NCBI RefSeq assembly: GCF_963664965.1 | Contig: NZ_OY761823.1 | Coordinates: 1,188,001-1,252,000 of the forward strand | Source of the DNA: an uncultured Pseudodesulfovibrio sp. | GTDB lineage: Bacteria; Desulfobacterota; Desulfovibrionia; Desulfovibrionales; Desulfovibrionaceae | Length of the DNA stretch: 64,000 nucleotides | Reading direction: 5' to 3' | In this document: in pieces, positions 1 through 8,993 of the stretch | Layout: each line of letters opens with the position of its first letter | Numbering within the stretch: the stretch's first letter is position 1 | Position numbers and translations under genes: made by a program | Notes under the pieces: generated by a model | Database searches by the model: none | What the model saw: the letters and a program-made list of their open reading frames with translations, nothing else | What the model was told of the DNA's origin: nothing

Positions 1-1045
1 CCTTTTCCTGACTGCCGTGCTTGCCGTATTCAGTCTGCTTATTTTTTACGTTCTGCAAAAAAAGATACTTTCCCGTCTGGAGCGGTTGAACAGGGACGTG
101 CAGCAAATGGATTTGGGTGGCACTTCCTTTGGAGCAGTCGTTGTTGACGGGCAGGATGAGATTTCGGAACTCGGGCAGAGCGTGAACAGACTGCTGGATC
201 GCATCGCCCGGGACCATGCGGCCTTGCTTCAGGCCCATGACGGACTGGAAGAGGAAGTCTCCCGGAGAACAGCGGAATTGGAGGAAGCCAACCGGGAACT
301 GCTTGTTCTGGACAAGGCCAAGACCCAGTTTCTTTCGTCAACGTCCCATGAGCTGCGTACGCCGCTTACTTCGATTCAGGGATTCCTCAAGCTGATGAAC
401 CGGACGTTCCGCAACAAGTATCACGCGAAGCTGGTTTCCGCCGGGGTGGAACGCCGCGTTCTTGATCGGCATATGGAAAATTATGACGTCGCCCTTGCCG
501 AAACAAATCGGCTGCGTCTGCTTGTCGACGACCTGCTTGATCTGAACAAGATCGAAGCCGGGGTGCTTGAGTGGAGCGAAGAAGTGGTCGAGGTCGATGA
601 GATCGTCCGTGTGGTTGAAGAACTCGGCGCGAAACTGTTTGCCAAAGAGCCTGAAGTCGAGTTTGTCGTGGAAGCCGATACCGGCGGTCTCGCGGTGTGG
701 GTGGACCGGGTTCGGATTCAGCAGGTGTTGCAGATTCTGGTGTATAACGCATCCCGGTTTACGGACGTCGGGCAGGTGAAGCTGTCTGTACATCCCCATG
801 GCGAGGCGGCTGTCGAGTTTTCCGTGACAGACACAGGTCAGGGGATTGCCGAGGAAGACATCAACCATGTCTTTGATATCTTTTATCGTATCCAATCCGG
901 CGGGGAGTTGTCCGGTTCGGTTTTTGCCACCGGCCTTGGGTTGCCTCTGTGTCAGCGGATTCTGCAACACTGCGGTAGCGAGTTACAGGTCGAGTCCGAG
1001 TTCGGCAAGGGAACGAAGTTTACATTCGTGCTGCCGTTGAAGTAG
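1..1045 (+). CDS. Sensor histidine kinase, 5'-truncated by window edge
   Basis: The frame is open to the left edge, so the N-terminal sensor part is missing. What remains is the end of a membrane helix, a HAMP linker (about residues 10-70 counted from the GTG at 17), a short coiled coil, a HisKA domain with the phospho-acceptor box SHELRTPLTS (His about 111) and a GHKL ATPase domain. The ATPase has an N-box around VYNASRF, a G1 box DTGQGI and a G2 box GLGLPL. It should autophosphorylate on His and pass the phosphate to a response regulator. No receiver domain follows in this protein and no response regulator gene is adjacent downstream. The ligand cannot be told from this fragment. Confidence 0.9.
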   Translation, partial: LFLTAVLAVFSLLIFYVLQKKILSRLERLNRDVQQMDLGGTSFGAVVVDGQDEISELGQSVNRLLDRIARDHAALLQAHDGLEEEVSRRTAELEEANRELLVLDKAKTQFLSSTSHELRTPLTSIQGFLKLMNRTFRNKYHAKLVSAGVERRVLDRHMENYDVALAETNRLRLLVDDLLDLNKIEAGVLEWSEEVVEVDEIVRVVEELGAKLFAKEPEVEFVVEADTGGLAVWVDRVRIQQVLQILVYNASRFTDVGQVKLSVHPHGEAAVEFSVTDTGQGIAEEDINHVFDIFYRIQSGGELSGSVFATGLGLPLCQRILQHCGSELQVESEFGKGTKFTFVLPLK

Positions 1046-1074
1046 TGTTTAAACTTACTGCCAATACGAAAAAG

Positions 1075-1106
1075 GTCCGGCGGATATATCCACCGGACAT
1101 TTTGTT
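1075..1106. terminator. Bidirectional hairpin terminator between convergent genes
   Basis: GTCCGG and CCGGAC (1075-1080 and 1093-1098) flank an inner GGATATATCC and form a hairpin. ATTTTG follows on the plus strand and CTTTTTC on the minus strand. It lies between the kinase and the convergent CBS gene. Confidence 0.7.
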
Positions 1107-1126
1107 GTCTGATAAACACGCTTGAG

Positions 1127-1615
1127 CTATTTGAATATCTTCATCATGTCGCGGGTCATTTCACGATAGACGTCGGTCACGTAGACCACGCCCATGACTC
1201 TGTCGCCTTCCATTACCAGCGCCCAGTCGCGGCGGGATTTGAGGAAGGTGTCGAGCACGAGCAGGATGGGCTCGTTTGGTTTGAGCACGGGCGGATTCTT
1301 GATGAGGTAGTCGTCAAGGCGCATCTGCGTGCAGATCAGGCAGGCGTTGGCAAACTGCTGATCCCAGTCCACTTCGCCGTCCTGCTTGAGATTTTCATCC
1401 TTGAGAACCGACTGCTTGACCGCCTTGAACAGCTTCCACAGGTTGATGGTGCCCTTGAGCTTGCCGCTCTTTGTCAGAACGACGACCACCTGTGAATCCG
1501 GTGCGTCCACCATGGCTTCGCGCATGACGCGGATGGTCTCGGCCAGACTGGCATCTTCCTGTACAGTGGGAAATTCGTCGCGCATCATGTCCCATGCGCG
1601 TTTTCTGAGCATCAT
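1127..1615 (-). CDS. CBS-domain pair protein
   Basis: A soluble 162-residue protein made almost entirely of one CBS pair (Bateman module): the first CBS follows DEFPTVQEDASLAETI and the second follows LIKNPPVLKPNEPILLVLDTF. Such modules usually bind adenine nucleotides and act as sensors of energy state. The open frame extends to a TTG at 1633, but that extension contains AAGGAG placed nine bases before the ATG at 1615, so the ATG is the better start. It stands alone, convergent with the kinase. No catalytic domain is attached, so the partner is unknown. Confidence 0.85.
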   Translation of the reverse strand: MMLRKRAWDMMRDEFPTVQEDASLAETIRVMREAMVDAPDSQVVVVLTKSGKLKGTINLWKLFKAVKQSVLKDENLKQDGEVDWDQQFANACLICTQMRLDDYLIKNPPVLKPNEPILLVLDTFLKSRRDWALVMEGDRVMGVVYVTDVYREMTRDMMKIFK

Positions 1616-1756
1616 AGCTTCTATCTCCTTCAAATGTGCAAACGAATGTCAGACCCTCACGCTTGTATTCCTAGCCCCTTAGGCGCTTTTTGTCCATATC
1701 GCAAGTGACTTGTGCAACGGCTTGACTTGGCGGGCGTCGCGGGGAACAGTCCGGAC

Positions 1757-2542
1757 ATGAAAATGCGAAAAGCGGTTTTTACCGTATTCATGATCCTGTT
1801 TCTGTCCCATCCGGCCCATGGCGGGCTGAAAATGCCTTTTGGTCCCGGTGAAAAATTGACCTACGAGATTCACTGGACGTTCATCCATGCGGGTGACGCC
1901 GTGCTTGAGGTCATGCCCGATACCGAGATGAACGGCGTTCTGGCGCGTCACTTCAAGGCCACGGCCAAGACTGTTCCATGGGTGGATAAATTCTACAAGG
2001 TCAGGGATTTCATGGATGCGTGGACCGATCTCGATGTGACGCATGCGCTTCGTTACAAGAAAGATCAGAATGAGGGGAAATATCACAAGAAGGTTGATCT
2101 CATATTTGATCGCGAACCCAGCCAGACCCGCCGATACGTGCGCGGCGACCTCAAGCACACGCTGGAACAGCCGCTGGATGTCTTTGATCCCATGTCCGTG
2201 CTGTTCAGTTTCCGCAAGCAACCGCTGTACAAGACCATGCGCTTCAAATCCAATGTCACGGACGGCAAGAAGAGCGTGGTGGGCGAGGCATATGTCGAGG
2301 GAATGGACGATATCGAGACCCCCATGGGCGTGATCCGCTGTTTCCGTGTCCGCCTCGACGTCAAGCATATTTCCGGCGTGTTCAAGAAGAGCAAAGATGC
2401 GGAGCTGCTTGTCTGGTTCTCTGCCGATGAGCGGCGTCTTCCGGTCAAGGTCCGGTCCAAGGTCGTGGTCGGGCATTTCACCCTTGAGTTGGTGGACTAT
2501 CAGCCGCCGTCAGCGGATGGACAAGCTGCGGTTGGCGAGTAG
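1757..2542 (+). CDS. DUF3108 domain secreted protein
   Basis: A 261-residue protein with an N-terminal signal peptide: basic MKMRK, then a hydrophobic stretch ending near HPAHG. The body matches the DUF3108 pattern, beginning with PFGPGEKLTYEIHW and containing the FDPMSVLFSFR segment and a late VVVGHFTLELVDYQ. DUF3108 proteins are exported beta-rich proteins of the envelope in proteobacteria, and their molecular role is not established. The frame opens at 1712, but the ATG at 1757 places the signal sequence at the N-terminus. The gene is divergent from the CBS gene. Confidence 0.8.
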   Translation: MKMRKAVFTVFMILFLSHPAHGGLKMPFGPGEKLTYEIHWTFIHAGDAVLEVMPDTEMNGVLARHFKATAKTVPWVDKFYKVRDFMDAWTDLDVTHALRYKKDQNEGKYHKKVDLIFDREPSQTRRYVRGDLKHTLEQPLDVFDPMSVLFSFRKQPLYKTMRFKSNVTDGKKSVVGEAYVEGMDDIETPMGVIRCFRVRLDVKHISGVFKKSKDAELLVWFSADERRLPVKVRSKVVVGHFTLELVDYQPPSADGQAAVGE

Positions 2543-2566
2543 CGTTTTCAGGCCCTCTGGCCCTGA

Positions 2567-2836
2567 CTATTCCGTCACGTCGTAGACGCGGATTTTGTTG
2601 CTGCGCGGAAATTCCCTTTTGAGCAGGGTCTTGAGCAGTTTTTTGAGGCCTTTCGTGTCGACGTCGAACGTTTCCTGCCTGAAACCGTTTTCCCTTACTG
2701 AAAAACTGTCTGTCGCCGTACGCATGATGACGACCGATCTGTCCCGTTTGTATGTACGCAGATCGATACCGCTGCCGATGGCGGTCTTTTTCAGCCGTGT
2801 CAGAATGTTCGGGATGGCCCCGGCTTTGTCGATCAT
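2567..2836 (-). CDS. Small conserved protein, paralogue A
   Basis: An 89-residue basic protein of unknown function. It is clearly homologous to the product of the gene just upstream (2833-3138): both begin MIDKA, both carry IDLRTYKR(D/N)RSVVI in the first third, and both end with LK(T/N)LLKREFPRS(N/T)KIR and a YD near the C-terminus. Its start codon overlaps the stop of the upstream paralogue in an ATGA arrangement, so the two are translationally coupled. No cysteine motif, signal peptide or membrane segment is visible. The basic helical end could contact nucleic acid, but that is a guess. Confidence 0.75.
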   Translation of the reverse strand: MIDKAGAIPNILTRLKKTAIGSGIDLRTYKRDRSVVIMRTATDSFSVRENGFRQETFDVDTKGLKKLLKTLLKREFPRSNKIRVYDVTE

Positions 2837-3138
2837 ATCTTCTTGCGTATGATGTGGATGTCCGCTTCTGCCGGACCGAGGTCGTAGAGCCGGATTTTCG
2901 TGGAGCGCGGGAATTCGCGTTTCAGCAGGTTTTTCAGGAGCTTTTTCATCTTTGAAAGCGGCACCAGAAATCGTTCTTCGAAGAAGCCTTTTTCCACGAC
3001 GTCGAATTCGTTTTCACCCGTGCGGGCGATCACGACGGACCGGTTGCGCTTGTAGGTCCGCAGGTCGATAGCGTGCCCCTGCGGCAGCTTTTTGAGTTTT
3101 CGCATGACGGTTTCTATGGCGGTTGCCTTGTCGATCAT
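2833..3138 (-). CDS. Small conserved protein, paralogue B
   Basis: A 101-residue basic protein and the first gene of a tandem duplicated pair. It shares the MIDKA start, the IDLRTYKRNRSVVI block and the LKNLLKREFPRSTKIR block with the next gene. A 12-residue tail is absent from its partner. The start lies 67 bases from the divergent RlmD gene, so the two directions share a promoter region. No recognised domain. Retention of both copies with the same core suggests they may form a heterodimer, which is inference. Confidence 0.7.
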   Translation of the reverse strand: MIDKATAIETVMRKLKKLPQGHAIDLRTYKRNRSVVIARTGENEFDVVEKGFFEERFLVPLSKMKKLLKNLLKREFPRSTKIRLYDLGPAEADIHIIRKKI

Positions 3139-3205
3139 GCATATAACAATAGACAGTACGGTGAATCCGTGTCAATTGAGCCACTCACCGAAACCCGGAG
3201 GATAT

Positions 3206-4591
3206 ATGTCCCTCAAGAAAGACGACGTCATACAATGTGAAATCGAATCCCTCGCCTTTGGCGGCAGGGGAGTTGCCCGCGTAGATGGCATGGCCGTGTT
3301 CGTTGCCGGAGGATTGCCCGGAGATACCGTCTCAGCCCGCATCGTCAAGGCGAAGAAACGTTTTGCCGAAGCCGTGACCGAATCCATTGTCACGCCGTCT
3401 GACCGCCGTGTGCAGCCGGAATGCCCGCACTTCGGAACCTGCGGCGGCTGTGCCATTCAGGATCTCGACTATTCCGAGCAGCTTGCCCAGAAGGCAGCAC
3501 AGGTCGAAAGCGCACTGTTCCGCATCGGCGGCGTGGAATCGCTGGTCATGGACGAACCTGTGGCCTCTCCCGAGATCTGGAATTACCGCAACAAGATGGA
3601 GTTCGCCTTTGAGCAGCGCCCTGACGGTGTGCACCTCGGTCTGCGCGGTCAATTGCCAGCCGGGGAAAAAGGACTCGCTCCTGTCCTCGATATCGACGAG
3701 TGTCACCTCTGTGATGCGTGGGATGTCGAAATCATGAAGTTCGTTCGTGAGTTCTGTCAGGAGTCCGGTGTGGCAGCCTACCATCCCCAGACCCGTTCCG
3801 GTTTCTGGCGGCACCTTGTCATCCGCCATACTTCCATGGGCGAAGTCATGGTCCACCTCATCACCACTGCGGACGAGCGCAAGTACAGTCTCGTCAAGAC
3901 CCTCGGCGAGCAGTTTGTCGAGCGTTTTCCGGAAATGGCCGCTTTTGCCCATTCCACTCGTGAACGCCGTTCCACGCTTGCTTTCGGTGAGCATATTCAG
4001 TCCCGGCTCGGACAGAAATTCGTGGAAGAGCGGCTGACTTCCGGCGACCGCGAGGTCCGGTATCACATTTCTCCCAACGCCTTTTTCCAGACGAATTCGG
4101 CCGGGGCAGCCAAGCTGTTCGGCACTGTTGCCGAGTACGGTGAGTTCACCGGTTCCGAAACCCTGCTCGATCTCTACTGTGGGGCCGGGGCCATCGGTAT
4201 TTTTCTTGCCGACAAGGTGCGGCAGGTCATCGGCTATGAGCTGAACGAGGAGTCCGTGTCCAAGGCATGGGCCAGCGCCAAGCTGAACAGGCTCAACAAC
4301 TGTGAATTCGTCGCAGCCAGCCTTGACCGCGGCATTGATGATCTGTCCGATCTTCCCAAGCCCGACGTGATCGTCGTGGACCCGCCGCGTTCCGGCATGC
4401 AGGAACGGACCGCTGAGGACATCCTCAAGCTCGCGCCCGCAAAGATTATCGCGGTCTCCTGCGATCCCGCGACTCTCGCCCGTGACGTGAAGCGCCTCGC
4501 CGCAAAGTACGAACTCAAGCGCGCCCGTGCCGTGGACATGTTCCCGCACACGCACCACATCGAAACCGTGGCCCTGCTCGTACGGAAATAG
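3206..4591 (+). CDS. rlmD: 23S rRNA (uracil-5-)-methyltransferase, RlmD/RumA type
   Basis: A 461-residue SAM-dependent RNA m5U methyltransferase. An N-terminal TRAM domain (about residues 1-60) is followed by the Fe-S ligand pattern CPHFGTCGGC plus a later Cys in ECHLC, matching the C-x5-C-x2-C...C cluster of RumA. The SAM site is DLYCGAGAIGIF, followed by VVDPPRSGM and the catalytic cysteine in VSCDPATLARD. The frame opens upstream at 3092, but GGAGG a few bases before the ATG at 3206 fixes the start. RlmD modifies U1939 in E. coli. The exact target here (RlmD, RlmC or TrmA class) is inferred from the Fe-S cluster and TRAM domain. Confidence 0.9.
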   Translation: MSLKKDDVIQCEIESLAFGGRGVARVDGMAVFVAGGLPGDTVSARIVKAKKRFAEAVTESIVTPSDRRVQPECPHFGTCGGCAIQDLDYSEQLAQKAAQVESALFRIGGVESLVMDEPVASPEIWNYRNKMEFAFEQRPDGVHLGLRGQLPAGEKGLAPVLDIDECHLCDAWDVEIMKFVREFCQESGVAAYHPQTRSGFWRHLVIRHTSMGEVMVHLITTADERKYSLVKTLGEQFVERFPEMAAFAHSTRERRSTLAFGEHIQSRLGQKFVEERLTSGDREVRYHISPNAFFQTNSAGAAKLFGTVAEYGEFTGSETLLDLYCGAGAIGIFLADKVRQVIGYELNEESVSKAWASAKLNRLNNCEFVAASLDRGIDDLSDLPKPDVIVVDPPRSGMQERTAEDILKLAPAKIIAVSCDPATLARDVKRLAAKYELKRARAVDMFPHTHHIETVALLVRK

Positions 4592-4611
4592 ATATTGCAT
4601 TCAATACCGCA

Positions 4612-4654
4612 AAAGCGGGGAGAAGAGGTACGCCTCTTCTCCCCGCTTTCTTTT
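4612..4654. terminator. Strong bidirectional terminator
   Basis: A perfect 17-bp stem (AAAGCGGGGAGAAGAGG at 4612-4628 pairing with 4633-4649) closes on TACG and is followed by CTTTT. It serves rlmD on the plus strand. Read in reverse it ends the permease transcript, which runs through the repeat variant at 4720-4864 first. Confidence 0.9.
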
Positions 4655-4719
4655 GGTCTTTGCATTGGAAAATCAGTGTGACCGTAAACGGAAAGCCCCA
4701 CCGAAGGCGCACCAAAAAG

Positions 4720-4864
4720 CTTTGGAGATTCTTAAGAACCCTTCACGACAAATCTGCACGACAGCAGTTTTGGGCGTTGCGGCTTCCGCAACGGGCCGAA
4801 GGCCCGAGCCCCAGGACGGGGCGAGTCCAAGGTTCTTGGGCCGCCGGAGGCAATCCCCTCCCGG
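4720..4864 (-). repeat. 3'-UTR repeat element, variant form
   Basis: Read on the minus strand, directly after the permease stop, the segment starts GATTGCCTCCGGCGG and CCAAGAACC and ends GGTTCTTAAGAATC. These correspond to the right and left arms of the element found after alaS, ychF and purM. In place of the five-base loop seen there, about 100 bases with further hairpins (GTTGCGG/CCGCAAC; GGCCGAAGGCC) separate the arms. It is a diverged or expanded family member. It contains no credible gene. Confidence 0.55.
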
Positions 4865-4865
4865 C

Positions 4866-6605
4866 TTAGCCTTTTTCGGGCAGTGTGAATCCGATGAAGG
4901 TGTAGCCTGCGATGGTTACGTGACTGACGTCCGTGGCGACATGCCCGAGCAGGATCATGCCGAGGGCGTTGAGGTCTTCTTCCCCCAGCTTTGCAGGACA
5001 GCAGACTTCCTGTGCGACCAGCTCGTCGGCTTCGCTGGAGAATCGGGTGCCGCCGGACGCTTCGACGCCGAGTCCGTTTTGGGTCTGGCGTATGGTGAAG
5101 GTGACCGGGCCGGAATAGTCGATCTGCCTGCATTCTTCACGCATGTAGAGGAATACTTCTTCGCAGGCGAGTTCCAGATACTTGAGACGATCCTGATCCA
5201 GCTTGAACCGGCTGATCCTGTCTGTGAGGAGCTGCTTGAAGTGCGGGAGCTCCGTCAGCTTGGGGAGCGTGGTGATGCGGACGCCGCGTTCTATGCTGAT
5301 GCGGGTCGCGACGGTCAGGACGATGGCCACGATGCCGCCGAGAGCCACGCCGTTGTGTGTCAGGGGCGCAAGATAATCGGGAAATTCAGCGGGAAAGAAA
5401 TCGCCCCGTTCCGAGATCAGCCCCGCGCATAGGGAGAGTCCCGCGATCAGTCCGTTGCGGTGGTTCATTTCCATGGCCACCAGCTTCATGCCTGCCGAGA
5501 AAAGATGGCCCACGAGCACCACGCCCACGCCGCCGATAACGGGTTGCGGCAGGTTGATGAGCAGGTGCAGCATCTTGGGTGACAGCGAGATGGCGACAAG
5601 CAGCAGCGAGGCCACAACCGCGACCCTGCGGGTTGCCGTGCCGGTCATTTCCATGAGCGGGATGTTGGCGGAATGGGAGGTGGAGGGCATTGCACAGGCC
5701 AGCCCTGAAAGGATGATTGACGCGCCGTTTGCGTAAAGCCCGCCCTGTACCGCGTCATAATCGATTTTCTTTTTGCCCGGTGAGGTGACCTGTTGCAGAA
5801 CCATGGCGTCGCCGGTGTATTTCACGCTGGTGGCGAAAATGGCGAGGACGAATGTGAGTAGCAGGGTCCAGTGTTCGGGACTTGTCGTTGAAAATTGGAG
5901 TCCGGGCCAGTGTGTCATTGCAAAGCCCAGCCATGGGGAATCAGACAGGTCGGGCAGTACCGGAAGCCCTGCGATCGCTGCAAAGCCGCATCCCGCCAGA
6001 ATGCCCAGCGGCAGGCTCCACGGGCGCAGCTTGCGCCTGCCGAACCATTCGATGACGATCATGACCGCGATGGTCATGGCTCCGGTCAGTATTTTCATGT
6101 CTCCGGTCCAGGCGAGTGCCATGTTGGCATTGGTCCATGTGGAGATCGAATCCTTGAGCAGGCCGACCACGGCGAGCATGATGATGACTCCGCCGACAGT
6201 GGGCGTCAGGATGTGGCGCAGGAAGCGGATGCAATAGCTGAAAGCGAGCTGGAACGGTGCGGACAGGAGTACCATGGCCGCGAACAGGGAGCCGCCGCCG
6301 AGTTCGAATGCGGAGTGGGCGCATGCCATGAATGCGCCGGACGTGCCCATGAACATGGGTGAGCCGAGGCCGAAATGCTTGCCGCGAAAAAGCTGCATAA
6401 GTGTGGCCGCTGCGGCGCACAGGGTTGTCGCGCTGATGAAGTAGTGGGCGCTGCCGGAGCTGAGGTTGTAGATGTTTACCAGCATGACCGGCACCAGAAT
6501 GATGCCGGAAAACAGCACGATGACATGCTGTGCCGCAAGCAGCAGGACTATACCCGGCGAAGTCTGGGGGTGGCCGGAGTCGTCTTTATTGGACAGGGAA
6601 GCCAT
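4866..6605 (-). CDS. NCS2 xanthine/uracil permease with C-terminal RsbW-like domain
   Basis: Residues 1 to about 435 form a nucleobase:cation symporter-2 permease with 12-14 hydrophobic segments. Family features include an early QHVIVLFSG, GSPMFMGTSGAFM and the P-S-T-S-H-S-A-N region near residue 305. About residues 440-579 are soluble and resemble the anti-sigma kinase fold: a helix with LELACEEVFLYM where RsbW has its N-box, and a C-terminal LGMILLGHVATDVSHVTIAGYTF like the RsbW last strand. The N-box Asn and the DxG of the ATP lid are not evident, so ATP binding is doubtful. A uracil, xanthine or urate substrate is likely; which one is not determinable. Confidence 0.85.
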   Translation of the reverse strand: MASLSNKDDSGHPQTSPGIVLLLAAQHVIVLFSGIILVPVMLVNIYNLSSGSAHYFISATTLCAAAATLMQLFRGKHFGLGSPMFMGTSGAFMACAHSAFELGGGSLFAAMVLLSAPFQLAFSYCIRFLRHILTPTVGGVIIMLAVVGLLKDSISTWTNANMALAWTGDMKILTGAMTIAVMIVIEWFGRRKLRPWSLPLGILAGCGFAAIAGLPVLPDLSDSPWLGFAMTHWPGLQFSTTSPEHWTLLLTFVLAIFATSVKYTGDAMVLQQVTSPGKKKIDYDAVQGGLYANGASIILSGLACAMPSTSHSANIPLMEMTGTATRRVAVVASLLLVAISLSPKMLHLLINLPQPVIGGVGVVLVGHLFSAGMKLVAMEMNHRNGLIAGLSLCAGLISERGDFFPAEFPDYLAPLTHNGVALGGIVAIVLTVATRISIERGVRITTLPKLTELPHFKQLLTDRISRFKLDQDRLKYLELACEEVFLYMREECRQIDYSGPVTFTIRQTQNGLGVEASGGTRFSSEADELVAQEVCCPAKLGEEDLNALGMILLGHVATDVSHVTIAGYTFIGFTLPEKG

Positions 6606-6658
6606 GAATTCCCGATATCACAGGGGGATGGATGTGTCCATGTCCGCGGCTCCGGGAG

Positions 6659-7930
6659 CTACCCGAGGAACGGATTGAAATATCCGTATTCAATCCACGG
6701 CAGGGCTTTTTTCAGTCGCCGCTTGAAGTTCATGAAGCCCATGCAGGGCGAGTGACCAAAGGGTTTCATGAGTTTCAGGTACAGCTCCGGATCAAGGTTG
6801 AGGTTCCGCAACTGGATGAAGTCGTATCGGCAGGACTCGCCGAGTTCCACCAGTGCGTCGAATTCCTCTTCCGTGTCCGTGATGCCGGGGAAATAGAGCA
6901 GGTTCAGGGAAACGAACAGGCCGACATCATGCGCCTTGGCAATGGTTTCGCGGACGTCCTCGAAGGTGTAGCCCTTGGGACGGTAATAGGCCTCATATGG
7001 TCCCTTGCGTGCCGAGTTCAGGCTGACGCGGATGGAGTTCACGCCTGCGATTTTCAGGGCGGGCATGGTCTGGTGCAATGAACCGTTGGTGTTGACGTTG
7101 ACCGTGCCGGTTCCGCCGTCTGCGCGATATTGCTTGATCGAATCGCAGATCAGTTCGGCCTCGGTGAGCGGTTCGCCTTCACATCCCTGCCCAAAGGAAA
7201 AGATGGGGCGACGTTCGCGTGATTCGTGGCGGCGCATGATCTGCACGATCTCTTCCGCCGTGGGCGTGAAGGAGATGCGGCACTGCGGGGACGGGAAACC
7301 GGAGTCTTCCGGCTGTTCGGAAATACATCCCACGCACCGGGCATTACATGCCTGTGCCGTGGGCAGCGGGCATTCGAAGCGGCCGAGTGCGAGGTTCTTG
7401 GCTGCGGGACAGCCGCTTGCAAGCGCGCATCCGGCAAGATGGTTGACCAGCCGGTTTTCGGGCATCTCGGAAATGAGGTTGTGCGCCCCGGCTTCCACGC
7501 GATCCGGCGGAATATTCTTGAAAATCTGGCGCTTGTCTTCATCCACCTTTTTGGCGCAGACCCAGAATTTACCGTTGGCGTACCCGATGGCTCCATAGGA
7601 GAGTAGCGGCAGTATGGGCGCGTCGTCGTCGGATTCGTAGGCGGAAATGCCGCTGAGGGTGTGTCCGGGCGAGGCGAACGCGGCCACGGCGAGTTCTTCC
7701 ATGACCTCTGCCTGTCCGGTCTCCTGATTGTAGCCCATGGCGTGCCTTCCCGGCAGCATGAAGAATTCTGATTCCGCCGGAAGCGGTGTGATTTCGTCAG
7801 GACGGGGCAGGCCGAACTCATCGCCTCGACGGCACATGAGCAGAAGGTCGGGGTGATCGAAAATTTCGCCATCAGGAGTGGCGAACAACATACGCGGCTG
7901 GGGTTTTTTCTTGGATGCCATAGCGGTCAT
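6659..7930 (-). CDS. Radical SAM protein with CxxxCxxC centre
   Basis: A radical SAM enzyme of about 423 residues. The 4Fe-4S motif is CNARCVGC near the middle, unusually late, after a ~195-residue N-terminal region that itself holds two cysteines (GCALASGCPAAKN). SAM-binding signatures follow: GQGCEGEPL, VNVNTNGS, IRVSLNSA. The C-terminus (MGFMNFKRRLKKALPWIEYGYFNPFLG) has no extra Fe-S cysteine cluster. The substrate is unknown. The frame opens with TTG at 7957, and ATGs at 7930 and 7921 are more likely starts, but neither has a clear Shine-Dalgarno. It lies 53 bases upstream of the permease gene and may be co-transcribed. Confidence 0.8.
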   Translation of the reverse strand: MTAMASKKKPQPRMLFATPDGEIFDHPDLLLMCRRGDEFGLPRPDEITPLPAESEFFMLPGRHAMGYNQETGQAEVMEELAVAAFASPGHTLSGISAYESDDDAPILPLLSYGAIGYANGKFWVCAKKVDEDKRQIFKNIPPDRVEAGAHNLISEMPENRLVNHLAGCALASGCPAAKNLALGRFECPLPTAQACNARCVGCISEQPEDSGFPSPQCRISFTPTAEEIVQIMRRHESRERRPIFSFGQGCEGEPLTEAELICDSIKQYRADGGTGTVNVNTNGSLHQTMPALKIAGVNSIRVSLNSARKGPYEAYYRPKGYTFEDVRETIAKAHDVGLFVSLNLLYFPGITDTEEEFDALVELGESCRYDFIQLRNLNLDPELYLKLMKPFGHSPCMGFMNFKRRLKKALPWIEYGYFNPFLG

Positions 7931-8103
7931 ATAATGGAAACATATGCTTTTGGGCAAGGAGAGTTTCTTTTTATAATAATGAGAACTAGATGGTCAGAGT
8001 GGGAAATCAACCTTTGAGCCGTCTTTGGCGGAATTGTCGGGTAATGTTGCCGCCTGAAGCAATTTCAAGCTGCGGTGCTTTTGAGACGGGTGTGAAACAT
8101 GAA

Positions 8104-8134
8104 AAGGTCGGCACCCGAAAGGGGTACCGACCTT
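8104..8134 (-). terminator. Terminator of rplM-rpsI
   Basis: AAGGTCGG/CCGACCTT arms with an inner ACCC-GAAA-GGGG hairpin. On the minus strand the stem is followed by TTTTC. It lies 29 bases after the rpsI stop. Confidence 0.8.
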
Positions 8135-8162
8135 GATTGGTCTTGCGAACCAGAGTCTCGGC

Positions 8163-8552
8163 TTAACGCTTGGAGAACTGGAAGCTGGCGCGGGCGCCGC
8201 GGAGACCGTACTTCTTACGCTCTTTCTTACGAGCATCGCGGGTCAGGAGACCGGCGGGCTTGAGAACGGCGCGAAGTTCCGGGTCGATTTCGCAGAGTGC
8301 GCGGGAGATGCCGTGGCGCAGGGCTTCGGCCTGGCCAGCAACGCCGCCGCCGGAGCAGTTGGCCTTGATGTCGTACTTGTCGAGCATCTTGACCAGCTTC
8401 AGGGGCTGCTGCACAATCATCTGCAGGGTTTTGCGGGGGAAGTAGTCCTCGAAGGGACGACCGTTGACGGTGATCTGCCCGGTACCGGCGTAAAGGCGGG
8501 TACGGGAGATGGCGTTCTTTCTTTTACCAGTGCTGTAAGTGAAATCGCTCAT
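8163..8552 (-). CDS. rpsI: 30S ribosomal protein S9
   Basis: A 129-residue protein with the S9 pattern: [25 protein letters not shown] at the start, [19 protein letters not shown] in the middle and the conserved basic tail ending FQFSKR, which contacts P-site tRNA. It is 12 bases downstream of rplM, the universal L13-S9 operon. Confidence 0.98.
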   Translation of the reverse strand: MSDFTYSTGKRKNAISRTRLYAGTGQITVNGRPFEDYFPRKTLQMIVQQPLKLVKMLDKYDIKANCSGGGVAGQAEALRHGISRALCEIDPELRAVLKPAGLLTRDARKKERKKYGLRGARASFQFSKR

Positions 8553-8564
8553 GATAATCCCCGA

Positions 8565-8993
8565 TTAAATGTCCAGAGTTTTGGGAGCCTGGGCAGCGTG
8601 CGGATGCTCGGAACCAGCGTAGACCTTCAGCTTCTTGAGGAGCTGAGCGGAAAGCTTGTTCTTGGGCAGCATGCCTTTGACTGCGGCGGTGATAACGTTT
8701 TCAGGCTTTTTATCCAACATCTCGCGGAGAGTCTTTTCTTTCAGACCGCCGGGATGGTTGGTGTGCTTGTAGTACATCTTCTTGTCGAGCTTCTGGCCGG
8801 TAACCTTGATCTTCTCGGCGTTGATAACGACGATGAAGTCGCCCATGTCCATGTGGGGGGCGAATTCAGGCTTGTGCTTTCCGCGCAGACGAGTGGTGAT
8901 CTCGGTAGCGAGGCGACCCAGAATCTTGTCCGTGGCGTCGACGATGAACCATTCGCGGTTCGCGTCTTCCGGCTTCGGGCTATATGTCTTCAT
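8565..8993 (-). CDS. rplM: 50S ribosomal protein L13
   Basis: A 142-residue protein with the L13 signatures [30 protein letters not shown] and the [11 protein letters not shown] segment. The frame extends to 9032, but AAGGAG seven bases before the ATG at 8993 defines the start. It is the first gene of rplM-rpsI. The leader upstream (to about 9180) contains a hairpin and may carry regulation. Confidence 0.98.
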   Translation of the reverse strand: MKTYSPKPEDANREWFIVDATDKILGRLATEITTRLRGKHKPEFAPHMDMGDFIVVINAEKIKVTGQKLDKKMYYKHTNHPGGLKEKTLREMLDKKPENVITAAVKGMLPKNKLSAQLLKKLKVYAGSEHPHAAQAPKTLDI

